Assembly: GCA_049512335.1 (NCBI GenBank)
Contig: JBEKXE010000070.1
Location: 1-23,031 of the forward strand
Reading direction: 5' to 3'
Origin: Lustribacter sp049512335
GTDB taxonomy: Bacteria; Vulcanimicrobiota; Vulcanimicrobiia; Vulcanimicrobiales; Vulcanimicrobiaceae
Length of the DNA: 23,031 nucleotides
Below are positions 1 to 6,887 of this stretch, in pieces. The first letter of the stretch is position 1. Every line of letters begins with the position of its first letter. The notes under the pieces were generated by a model. It did not search any database, was not told the origin of the DNA, and saw nothing but the letters and a program-made list of their open reading frames with translations. A program made the position numbers and the translations under genes.

Positions 1-223
1 CGTCGAGTCCGTCGGTGACCGCGGCCGCGATAAAGACATACAGCGCCGCCGTGTAGCGTTGGCGGGTCAGAAATGTCAGGAAGATCGGAATCGAGCCCAG
101 CCGACACAGGGTCAGGAAGTTGGGCAGATTCAGCAGATGGCCGTACGTGGGCGCGGGATGCGCGCCGTGGCGGGCATGGACGGCGCAGCCGCCATCCCGA
201 TCAGCAAGAGCGTTGCCCAGCAC
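1..223 (-). CDS. pgsA: PgsA-like CDP-diacylglycerol-glycerol-3-phosphate phosphatidyltransferase, N-terminal part (cut by window edge)
   Basis: Only the N-terminus is present. The minus strand from about 130 downwards reads NLPNFLTLCRLGSIPIFL, then a hydrophobic stretch, then VTDGLD at the edge. This is the usual PgsA opening followed by the start of the CDP-alcohol phosphatidyltransferase signature DGx2ARx8Gx3Dx3D. The family makes phosphatidylglycerophosphate at the inner membrane from CDP-diacylglycerol and glycerol-3-phosphate. The start is uncertain. PgsA proteins usually begin at about NLPN, but no ATG is in frame there. The nearest in-frame conventional start is a GTG at 223, which would add about 31 unusual residues and has no clear ribosome binding site; a CTG at 133 sits directly before NLPN. 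It lies 16 bp or more downstream of the substrate-binding protein gene on the same strand, with no evident functional link. The family call is good, the start call poor. Confidence 0.7.
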   Translation of the reverse strand, partial: MLGNALADRDGGCAVHARHGAHPAPTYGHLLNLPNFLTLCRLGSIPIFLTFLTRQRYTAALYVFIAAAVTDGLD

Positions 224-239
224 CGAGCGGCCGTTCGCG

Positions 240-1208
240 TCATGAACGTGTGACGGCCACGCTGCTGAAGAGGTCCTTCGCGGCGATCGGTTTCGGCAGC
301 GACTTCTGATCGTAGGCGGCGTCGAGCAGCGGCTGGACGATCGCCGGATCGAAGACCTCGCCGTATTGCGCGCGGTGCATCTTCGGCAGCAAGTCCGACG
401 CGAACGGGGTGTATTTCTGCAAGATCGCCGCCGACGCGGCGTGATTGCGCGGATCGTCGGCCCACGCGGCCGACTCGCGCAGCGCCGCAACGACGCGGCG
501 CGCGACGTCCGTGTTGGCGCGGATCCAGTCTTCGGTCGCAAACCAGGCCGACACTTGGAGCGGGTTGCCGATCGCGTCGTAGACGTAACCCAGCACTCGC
601 ACCTCGTCGAGCGCGGCGGCAAGATTCGGCTCCGTCGTCGTCGCCGCAACGACCGTGCCGCGGGCGATCGCGGCGGCCACGGCGGTCGGCGGCACCTCCA
701 CGTATTTGATCGTGGCCGTCGTCGCGCCGTTCTTTTGCAGCCAGGCCTCGGTGACGAGCTTTGCCGGGCCGGTCAGCGAGGGAACCGCGATCGTCGCTCC
801 GTTGAGATCGGCTGCGGTGTGGATCGCCGACGTTTTCGCAACGACCAGCGCGGTCACCGGCGCCGGCCCGCGATGCAGAAAGGAGGGCGCGATGAGCAGC
901 AGCGGCAGTCCGTGCTCGCGCGCCGCCGCGACGGCGATGATATCGGCTTCACCGACGTCGAGCGATCCGCCGACCACCGCACCGGCAATGCCGGCGCCGC
1001 TGCCGGCACGGATCGTTTGAATCTGCGCGTCGATGCCGTGCTTGCGAAAAACCCCGTTTTCGAACGCGTAGTACGCCAGCGCGTTGCCGTCGTTCCCGGG
1101 AGTACCGATCCGCACGATCGCCGGGGCTTGCGCACCTGCTGCGGCCGGCGCGACCAACGCGGACGCCAGCACCGACATGGCTCGGGCACGGGAAAGGCTC
1201 GTCTGCAT
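240..1208 (-). CDS. ABC transporter substrate-binding protein, NitT/TauT (SsuA/THI5-like) type
   Basis: A secreted or lipid-side solute-binding protein of about 322 residues. The ATG at 1208 is preferred over a GTG at 1223 because GGAAG lies 8-10 bases upstream of the ATG and because the product then begins MQTSLSRARAM followed by an Ala/Val/Leu-rich core and AGAQA, a normal export signal. The mature part opens with VRIGTPG and has YYAFENGVFRKHGID, the familiar 'A-x-x-x-G-F-F-x-x-x-G-L/I-D' region of the NMT1/SsuA family, then GGSLDVGEADI and TIAVPSLTGP. Family members bind sulfonates, nitrate, pyrimidine precursors or aromatic acids such as phthalate. No permease or ATPase gene is next to it, so it may serve a transporter encoded elsewhere. 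It is divergent from the Rieske oxygenase gene across about 40 bp, which makes an aromatic acid ligand a reasonable but unproven guess. Confidence 0.85.
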   Translation of the reverse strand: MQTSLSRARAMSVLASALVAPAAAGAQAPAIVRIGTPGNDGNALAYYAFENGVFRKHGIDAQIQTIRAGSGAGIAGAVVGGSLDVGEADIIAVAAAREHGLPLLLIAPSFLHRGPAPVTALVVAKTSAIHTAADLNGATIAVPSLTGPAKLVTEAWLQKNGATTATIKYVEVPPTAVAAAIARGTVVAATTTEPNLAAALDEVRVLGYVYDAIGNPLQVSAWFATEDWIRANTDVARRVVAALRESAAWADDPRNHAASAAILQKYTPFASDLLPKMHRAQYGEVFDPAIVQPLLDAAYDQKSLPKPIAAKDLFSSVAVTRS

Positions 1209-1248
1209 AGAAAACGCTTCCACTTCGCACTCAGGAGCACATGCGCGA

Positions 1249-2529
1249 ATGTTGACCCCGCAGGAAAACGAACGTTTGACGCGAGTCGGCCCCGGTACGC
1301 CGATGGGGGAGACCCTACGGCGCTATTGGCTGCCGGCTGCGCTCTCGAGCGAGGTTCCGGAGCGTGATGGTCCGCCGGTGCGCGTGCGCTTGCTGGGTGA
1401 GGACTTGGTCGCGTTTCGCGATACCGACGGCAAGGTCGGTCTGCTGGATGCGTTCTGCCCGCACCGGCGGGCGCCGATGTTTTTCGGGCGCAACGAAGAG
1501 TGCGGCTTGCGCTGCGTGTACCACGGCTGGAAGTTCGATCGCGACGGCGCCTGCGTCGACATGCCTTCGGAGCCGCGTCATCCCGAGCGGAGTCGAGGGA
1601 CGCTCTTCAAGACGAAGGTGCGGATCAAGGCCTACCCGACCTTCGAAGGCGGCGGCATCGTGTGGACGTACATGGGTCCGGCCGACCGGCAGCCGGCGCC
1701 GCCGGATAGTGAGTTCTTACGTGCCCCGGCGACCCACCGTCACATCTCGAAAACGTTCGAAGACGCCAACTACCTGCAGGCGCTCGAGGGCGGCTTCGAT
1801 TCCGCGCACGTTCTGATCTTGCACAACCAAAAGATCGGCGACCGCTCGTTCTTGCAGAACTACGACGCCACGGTGCCGCGCATCGAGGTCGAGCCGACGG
1901 ACTACGGCTATCTCTACACGGGCATTCGCGCGCGCGGCGAGCTGCAGCACGTGCGCGTGTATCATTACGTCATGCCGGTGACGCAAATTCGCGGGCAAAA
2001 TCACGCCATCGATCCCGAAATCCTCACGATCAACGGGCACTTCTGGGCACCGGTCGACGACGAACATACCGCAACGTACAACTTCATGTACTCGGACAAC
2101 CCGGCGGTACCGTTGACCCCGAAGTTCATCGACGAGATCGAGCACGAGATCGGGCGCGGGCCGGAGGACGTCGATCCGGCCCGGCCGTTTCACCTCAAAG
2201 CCCAACTCGCGAACGACTTCAATATCGATCGCGAGTTGCAGAAGCGCACCTTCACCGGGATTCCGGGGATCAACACGCAGGACATCGCGGTGCAGGTTGG
2301 GATGGGTCCGATCGTCGATCGCTCGCGCGAACATCTGGGCACGACCGACCGCGCGGTGATCGTGTTGCGGCGATTGCTGCTCGAAGCCGTCGACGTGGTC
2401 GAGGCCGGCGGAACGCCGCGCGGAACCGACCCGTCAAGCTATCGCGCCTTGCGCGGCGGCAATCACGTCGTCGAGCCCGGCGCCGATTGGCATGACGCCT
2501 TGCAGGCGGAACTGCTCGTTCGTTTCTAG
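1249..2529 (+). CDS. Rieske [2Fe-2S] aromatic ring-hydroxylating oxygenase, phthalate 4,5-dioxygenase-like oxygenase component
   Basis: A 426-residue oxygenase subunit, normal length for the phthalate-dioxygenase branch. The Rieske cluster motif is complete: C70-P-H72 and C89-V-Y-H92, spaced as C-x-H-x16-C-x2-H. The mononuclear iron site is visible in the segment beginning NYLQALEGGFDSAHV, with D184, H187 and H192 as likely bridging and iron-binding residues. The ATG at 1249 has AGGAG at 1233-1237. The neighbouring FAD hydroxylase gene overlaps its stop by one base (TAGTG), so the two are translationally coupled. These enzymes use electrons from a separate reductase to hydroxylate an aromatic ring; no reductase gene is in the window. 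An odd in-frame nine-codon segment, R110 to T118 (RHPERSRGT), interrupts the conserved stretch after the Rieske motif and comes from a dispersed repeat. The family is certain; the substrate is not. Confidence 0.92.
   Translation: MLTPQENERLTRVGPGTPMGETLRRYWLPAALSSEVPERDGPPVRVRLLGEDLVAFRDTDGKVGLLDAFCPHRRAPMFFGRNEECGLRCVYHGWKFDRDGACVDMPSEPRHPERSRGTLFKTKVRIKAYPTFEGGGIVWTYMGPADRQPAPPDSEFLRAPATHRHISKTFEDANYLQALEGGFDSAHVLILHNQKIGDRSFLQNYDATVPRIEVEPTDYGYLYTGIRARGELQHVRVYHYVMPVTQIRGQNHAIDPEILTINGHFWAPVDDEHTATYNFMYSDNPAVPLTPKFIDEIEHEIGRGPEDVDPARPFHLKAQLANDFNIDRELQKRTFTGIPGINTQDIAVQVGMGPIVDRSREHLGTTDRAVIVLRRLLLEAVDVVEAGGTPRGTDPSSYRALRGGNHVVEPGADWHDALQAELLVRF
1577..1602. repeat. Dispersed short repeat inserted in the Rieske oxygenase gene
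   Basis: The sequence begins GTCATCCCGAG and ends GTCGAGGGACG, and its core matches the element at 6028-6053. It sits within coding sequence without breaking the frame, adding residues H111 to T118 (plus R110 from the flanking codon). From memory, peptides such as HPERSRG and IPSGVEG occur in unrelated proteins of several bacterial phyla and come from this kind of element. That recollection has not been checked. Confidence 0.7.
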
Positions 2530-4127
2530 TGAGCGAAGAGATCCTTCCCGTCCTGATCGTCGGCGGCGGTCCGGTGGGGCTCGTGTTGGCCATCGAGCTC
2601 GGCCTGGCCGGCGTGCCGTGCACGCTCGTCGAGAAGCGCGACGGTTCGGTGCACGTACCGAAGATGAGCATGATCTCGATTCGCGGCATGGAGATCAACC
2701 GCCGCATCGGCGTCGCCGAAAAGGCGCGAACGTTGGGGTGGCCGCAGACCTTCCCGAACGACTTCGTGTATTGCACGAGCCTCACCGGGTACGAGCTGGC
2801 GCGCGACCGGCTGCCGTCGTACGCCGATCAGGCGTTGCCGTATACGCCCGAGCCGCCGCGCGGCTGCGCGCAAATCTACTACGATCCGATTCTGCTCGAG
2901 CGCGCGCGGTCGCTGCCGCTGATCGACCTCCGGCACCACACGAGCCTCGAGTCGTTCGTGCAAGATGCCGAGTGCGTGCGGGCGACGCTGATCGACGAAA
3001 AGACGGGACAACGGGAAACGATCGTCGCGCGCTATCTGGTCGGGTGTGACGGCGCAAGTGGAACCGTCGTGCGTGCGCTCGGCTTCGGCTACGAGGGTCT
3101 CGGGCACGTGGCGCACAGCGTGAATATCTTTTTCCGCTCCCCGGCGCTGATCGGCATCCATGACAAAGGCTGGGCCAAATTCTATCGCTTCACCGACCCC
3201 ACCGAAACGTGGGCGGAGCTGATCGGCATCGACGGCAAAGAGTTGTGGCGGCTCACGGTGCTCAATGCCGACCCGGCCTACGACGCGGCCGCATACCTGC
3301 GGCGGATGGCGGGGACCGACTTTGCGTACGAGATCATCAACGAGATGGCGTGGGAGCGCCGCGAGCGCGTGACGCAGCATTACCGCGACGGCCGCGTGTT
3401 CATTTGCGGCGACGCCGCGCACGAGACGTCGCCGACCGGCGGTTTGGGCTTGCACACCGGGCTCGGCGATGCGTTGGACCTCGCCTGGAAACTCACCGCC
3501 GACATCGAGGGCTGGGCCGGTCCCGGCTTGCTCGATTCCTACGAAATCGAGCGCAAGCCGATCGCGGTCGATAACGTCACCGTGTCGACGGGACTGTTCA
3601 ACGTCTTTGCCGAGCTGCCGGCCGGACCCGAGATCGACCGCGATTCACCGCAAGGCGAGGCGTCGCGGCTCGCGTTCAAGCGCGAATACGATCGTCATCA
3701 CGCGCAAGTCCCGCCGTTCACCGACAATCTCCGGCTGGGCTATTGCTACGAACGCTCGCCGATCTGCGTTCCGGACGGCACGCAGCGACCGCCCGTGGAG
3801 CAGAAGGCGTTCGTCCCCGTCGCGCGGCCCGGCACCCGCGCTCCGCACGCCTGGCTCGCCGACGGCACCTCGACGCTCGATCTGTTCGGGCGCGGATTCG
3901 TGCTGTTGCGGTTGGGCGCTGCGCCGCCGCCGGTCGACGCGCTGCTCGACGCGGCGCGAAACCGCGGGGTGCCGCTGCGCGTAGTCGATCTCGCGAGCGC
4001 CGGCATCCATGCGCTCTACGAGCGCGCGCTCGTGCTCGTGCGGCCCGACGGCCACGTCGCCTGGCGCGCCGACACGGTGCCCACGGATGCGACGGCACTC
4101 ATCGATCGCGTCCGCGGCGCGGCGTAG
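2529..4127 (+). CDS. FAD-dependent aromatic-ring monooxygenase (PF01494 family, MhpA/TfdB-like)
   Basis: A 532-residue class A flavoprotein hydroxylase. The dinucleotide-binding motif VGGGPVG is at residues 11-17, followed by E35 at the end of the second beta strand. The DG motif (VGCDGASG, D174-G175) and the GD motif (CGDAAHETSP, G294-D295) that contact FAD are both present. The region from about residue 430 looks like the thioredoxin-fold C-terminal domain of phenol and hydroxyphenylpropionate hydroxylases. These enzymes use NAD(P)H and O2 to add a hydroxyl group to a phenolic ring. The GTG start at 2529 overlaps the TAG stop of the Rieske gene by one base, so translation is probably coupled; no strong ribosome binding site is seen. 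Pairing with a Rieske oxygenase points to successive hydroxylations in one aromatic pathway. The substrate is unknown. Confidence 0.9.
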   Translation: MSEEILPVLIVGGGPVGLVLAIELGLAGVPCTLVEKRDGSVHVPKMSMISIRGMEINRRIGVAEKARTLGWPQTFPNDFVYCTSLTGYELARDRLPSYADQALPYTPEPPRGCAQIYYDPILLERARSLPLIDLRHHTSLESFVQDAECVRATLIDEKTGQRETIVARYLVGCDGASGTVVRALGFGYEGLGHVAHSVNIFFRSPALIGIHDKGWAKFYRFTDPTETWAELIGIDGKELWRLTVLNADPAYDAAAYLRRMAGTDFAYEIINEMAWERRERVTQHYRDGRVFICGDAAHETSPTGGLGLHTGLGDALDLAWKLTADIEGWAGPGLLDSYEIERKPIAVDNVTVSTGLFNVFAELPAGPEIDRDSPQGEASRLAFKREYDRHHAQVPPFTDNLRLGYCYERSPICVPDGTQRPPVEQKAFVPVARPGTRAPHAWLADGTSTLDLFGRGFVLLRLGAAPPPVDALLDAARNRGVPLRVVDLASAGIHALYERALVLVRPDGHVAWRADTVPTDATALIDRVRGAA

Positions 4128-4138
4128 CGCCCGCCGCG

Positions 4139-4864
4139 CTAGCGCTTCACCCCGGCGCGGGAGAGCCAGTATTCCCAGCCGCGTTGGAAGGCGGGGGTTC
4201 CGGGGTGGATCTGGCCGGCGCGCTCGACTTCGCCCGGCGTCGTGACCTTCACGCTGCCGCCGAGCAGCTTGGCGGTGGTGAGGATGCGCGCGTTCTTCGG
4301 CAGATAGATCGCCATGCTCACCGCGCTTTGCAAGTGGTCGCCGGCCGCCACGAAGCCGTGACCGCGCATCAGCGCGACCCGGTCCCGCCCGAGCGCGGCG
4401 GCGAGATCGGCGCCTTGCTCGATATTGGTGACCAGCATGTTCGTGTCGCCGAATTTGTCGCGGATGTCCCACACCGGCACGTGGTTGCCGATGCACGTCG
4501 CCTGGTGCCAGACGGGCTCCAGCGGCACCGAGCTGATCGAGTACGGGACCACGTCCTCTTGGTGCGAGTGCACGACCGAGACGACGTCGGGCCGCGCGCG
4601 ATAGATCGCCGCGTGGATGAAGCGCTCGAGATACGGCGGCCGGTCGTCGTTGCCGGCGACCGTTCCGTCGAGCGTGAACTCCATGATGTCCTCGACCGCC
4701 ACCAGCTCCGGGCTGCGCGAGCGTGAGAGGAAGAAGCGCTGCGGGTTGTCGGGATGCCGCTGACTGACGTGACCGTAGCCGTCGAGCACGCCTTCGCGCG
4801 CGAGGATGTGGTTCGCGGACATGACGTCCCACTTCGCTTGCGCGATCGTGTCGGTAGTCGCCAC
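4139..4864 (-). CDS. Class II aldolase/adducin family protein (possible aldolase or aromatic decarboxylase)
   Basis: A 241-residue cytoplasmic protein of the L-fuculose-phosphate aldolase fold. The metal and catalytic residues are recognisable: E80 in YLERFIH, H99 and H101 in VVHSHQ, and H169 in MRGHG. Family members cleave phosphorylated sugars, but some (such as dihydroxyphthalate and 3-hydroxy-2-methylpyridine-4,5-dicarboxylate decarboxylases) remove carboxyl groups from aromatic rings, which would suit the convergent dioxygenase and hydroxylase genes 11 bp away. It is the last gene of a long minus-strand run and starts 4 bp after the MetE-like stop, so the two are almost certainly cotranscribed. 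The decarboxylase idea rests on context only; sugar aldolase or epimerase activity is equally possible from the residues seen. Confidence 0.88.
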   Translation of the reverse strand: MATTDTIAQAKWDVMSANHILAREGVLDGYGHVSQRHPDNPQRFFLSRSRSPELVAVEDIMEFTLDGTVAGNDDRPPYLERFIHAAIYRARPDVVSVVHSHQEDVVPYSISSVPLEPVWHQATCIGNHVPVWDIRDKFGDTNMLVTNIEQGADLAAALGRDRVALMRGHGFVAAGDHLQSAVSMAIYLPKNARILTTAKLLGGSVKVTTPGEVERAGQIHPGTPAFQRGWEYWLSRAGVKR

Positions 4865-4868
4865 GCCG

Positions 4869-5984
4869 TTAGCCCCAGACTTTTTTGGCGACGTCGGCGA
4901 CCAGCTTCATCTTGGCCCACTGCTCGTCTTCGGCGATGATGTTGCCGGAGGACATCGAGGCGAAGCCGCACTGCGGGCTGAGCGCGAGCTGATCGAGCGG
5001 CAGATACTTGGTGGCCGCATCGATCCGCTTCGCCAGCGTGTCGGCATTTTCGAGCGTGCCGAGTTTGGTGGTGACCAAACCGAGCACCACGATCTTGCCC
5101 TTGGGCACGAAGCGCAGCGGCTCGAACGATCCCGACCGTTCGTCGTCGTATTCGAGCAGGAACCGGTCGACCTCGAGCTTGTTGAAGACCTTCTCGGCGA
5201 TGTTATCGTAGCCGCCTTGCGCGTACCAGTTGCTCTTGTTGTTGCCGCGGCACAGATGGATCGCGAGGATCACGCCCGGCTTGCGCGCCTTGCGGAAGCC
5301 GAGGTTGTCGGACGCGATCGCTTCGTCGAGCAATCCGTCGAGATCGTGGCTGTACTCCGTGCGCAAGAAGTTGCGCCACTTCTCGTCGAGATAGTAGCTG
5401 TAGCGCGGCGCGTCGATCTGGATATACGCGACGCCTTCGTTGGCGAGTGCCTCCATTTCGCCGGCGATGATCGCGGCGACGTCGGCTAAGAACGATTTGT
5501 AGGTCGGGTAGGCTTTTTCGCTGGCGGGCTTGCGGTAGGCGATCGCCGGAAACTGGTTCGAGCTCGGCAGCGTCATCTTGACCGCGCCCGGCGCATTCTT
5601 CAAGAGGAACGACGTTTCGTGCTCGGTCAAGCGCCGCTTCTGTTTGATCTTCGCGGTAACGACGTCGAGCAACGGCTGCGTGTTGCCGCGCGTCTTCGTC
5701 TGCGCGTTCGTCCACATGCGTGCGTCGGCATCGCTGCTCGAGAATCCGTCGACGGCCTCGACGAGATCCGACATGAAGCCTTCGCGCCGAAACTCGCCGT
5801 CGGTGAAGATCTCGAAGCCGAGCTCTTTCTGTTTCGCGAGGATGCGCAGGATCTCGCGATCCTCGAGGGCGCGCAGTTCGGGCGACCCCGGCTTTTCCTC
5901 GCGCATCCGGAGCAATTCCGGCGGACGCAAGAAGCTGCCGAGGTGATCCGCGCGGAACGCGTTTTTGGTCAAAGTCGTTGCCAT
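4869..5984 (-). CDS. MetE C-terminal-like (cobalamin-independent methionine synthase core family) protein
   Basis: A 371-residue TIM-barrel protein resembling only the catalytic C-terminal half of MetE, as in the YxjG/YxjH and core-MetE groups; full MetE is about twice this length. The zinc ligands expected of the family are present: H243 and C245 in AIHLCRGN, E278 in LLEYDDERSG and C339 in LSPQCGF. The N-terminus RADHLGSFLRPPEL is the typical opening of this group. Known members move a methyl group to a thiol, usually homocysteine, from folate or corrinoid donors; the donor for stand-alone forms is often unknown. It is cotranscribed with the class II aldolase-like gene 4 bp downstream and follows the epimerase gene by 22 bp. 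A role in methyl recovery from a methoxylated or thiomethyl substrate is possible but is only inferred. Confidence 0.85.
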   Translation of the reverse strand: MATTLTKNAFRADHLGSFLRPPELLRMREEKPGSPELRALEDREILRILAKQKELGFEIFTDGEFRREGFMSDLVEAVDGFSSSDADARMWTNAQTKTRGNTQPLLDVVTAKIKQKRRLTEHETSFLLKNAPGAVKMTLPSSNQFPAIAYRKPASEKAYPTYKSFLADVAAIIAGEMEALANEGVAYIQIDAPRYSYYLDEKWRNFLRTEYSHDLDGLLDEAIASDNLGFRKARKPGVILAIHLCRGNNKSNWYAQGGYDNIAEKVFNKLEVDRFLLEYDDERSGSFEPLRFVPKGKIVVLGLVTTKLGTLENADTLAKRIDAATKYLPLDQLALSPQCGFASMSSGNIIAEDEQWAKMKLVADVAKKVWG

Positions 5985-6006
5985 TGTGGCCCGCTTCTAA
6001 CGAAAG

Positions 6007-6885
6007 CTATTGGCTCCTAGGTTGACTGTCATCCCGAGCTTGTCGAGGGATGAGGCTGGCGCAGGCCTCGGTGATTTCGGGGTGGCGGAAGCGGTAGCCG
6101 GCGGCGAGCGCCGCCTCGGGTAAGACACGCTGGCCTTCGGTCACGACCGAGGCGCCCTCGCCGAAGAGGAGTTTGATCCCGAATTCGGGCGCCGGGAGGA
6201 CGGCCGGACGGTGGACGGCGGCGGCGAGCGCCCGCGTGAAGTCGCGGTTTCTCACCGGATTGGGCGCCGTGGAGTTCAGCGCTCCGGCGTAGCCGTCGAT
6301 CGCCAGCAAGAAGATCCCGACGTGGTCCTCGAGATGCACCCACGACGTCCACTGCTCGCCGCTGGCGACCGGTCCGCCGAGGCCGGCGCGGAAGAGCGGC
6401 AAGAGCGGGGTCAGCGCGCCGCCGCCGCGGCCGAGCACGAGCCCGGTGCGCACGACCGCGACGCGCATGCCGAGCGTGCGCGCGCGGGCGGCCTCCTCTT
6501 CCCAGCCGACGCAGACGCGCGCCAGAAAGTCGTCGCCGGGCGGGCTCGTTTCGGTGAACGTTGCCGTGCGGCTCATGCCGTAGTAGCCGATCGCCGATGC
6601 GCTGACATAGGCGTTCGGCCGCTCGTCGACGCGTTCCAGCGCGCTCAGAAAGGCGCGCGGCAAATCGATGCGCGAGCGGGCGATCACGCGTTTGCGTTCG
6701 GCGGTCCAACGACCGATGACCGGCGCGCCGGCCAGATTGACGACGACGTCGCTGCCCGCGACGCCTTCGGCGGCGCGCGCGGGATCGCGTAAGGACACGC
6801 TGCGCACCTCGTCGCCACGCTGCGTGAGCGCCGCGGTCAGCGCCCGGCCGACGAAGCCGGACGCGCCCAGCACCGCGATCTTCAC
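6007..6885 (-). CDS. TIGR01777 family NAD(P)-binding epimerase (YfcH-like)
   Basis: A 292-residue extended short-chain dehydrogenase/reductase-like protein. The Rossmann motif GASGFVG is at residues 7-13, VVNLAGAPVIGRW is the family's characteristic segment, and SASAIGYYG supplies the tyrosine region. The middle contains VRTGLVLGRGGGAL and the C-terminal part has FGIKLLFGEGA with PEAALAAGYRFRHP, all typical of YfcH/SulA-type proteins. Its physiological substrate is unknown in the family. The end is unusual: the last 16 or so residues (SLIPRQARDD and what follows) come from a dispersed palindromic repeat that also supplies the route to the stop codon. The gene begins 2 bp after the M28 homologue's stop and is part of the same minus-strand run. 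Confidence 0.9.
   Translation of the reverse strand: MKIAVLGASGFVGRALTAALTQRGDEVRSVSLRDPARAAEGVAGSDVVVNLAGAPVIGRWTAERKRVIARSRIDLPRAFLSALERVDERPNAYVSASAIGYYGMSRTATFTETSPPGDDFLARVCVGWEEEAARARTLGMRVAVVRTGLVLGRGGGALTPLLPLFRAGLGGPVASGEQWTSWVHLEDHVGIFLLAIDGYAGALNSTAPNPVRNRDFTRALAAAVHRPAVLPAPEFGIKLLFGEGASVVTEGQRVLPEAALAAGYRFRHPEITEACASLIPRQARDDSQPRSQ
6028..6053. repeat. Dispersed short palindromic repeat at the 3' end of the TIGR01777 gene
   Basis: The arms TCATCCC (6029-6035) and GGGATGA (6047-6053) are inverted repeats around GAGCTTGTCGA. Most of the element matches the copy at 1577-1602 in the Rieske gene. It overlaps the end of the epimerase coding sequence and lies just before the MetE-like gene. 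It may form a small hairpin in the transcript, but no T-run follows, so it is not a typical terminator. Confidence 0.7.
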
Positions 6886-6887
6886 GC

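Noticed and set aside
130..243. 37-residue frame opening at ATG 243 with a signal-like hydrophobic stretch
   Set aside because: It overlaps the PgsA reading frame, ends exactly at the PgsA homology and matches no family; it is more likely a shadow or a frameshift remnant.
3645..4832. Minus-strand open frame covering the end of the FAD hydroxylase and the aldolase gene
   Set aside because: It is out of frame with the aldolase protein, Arg-rich and motif-free.
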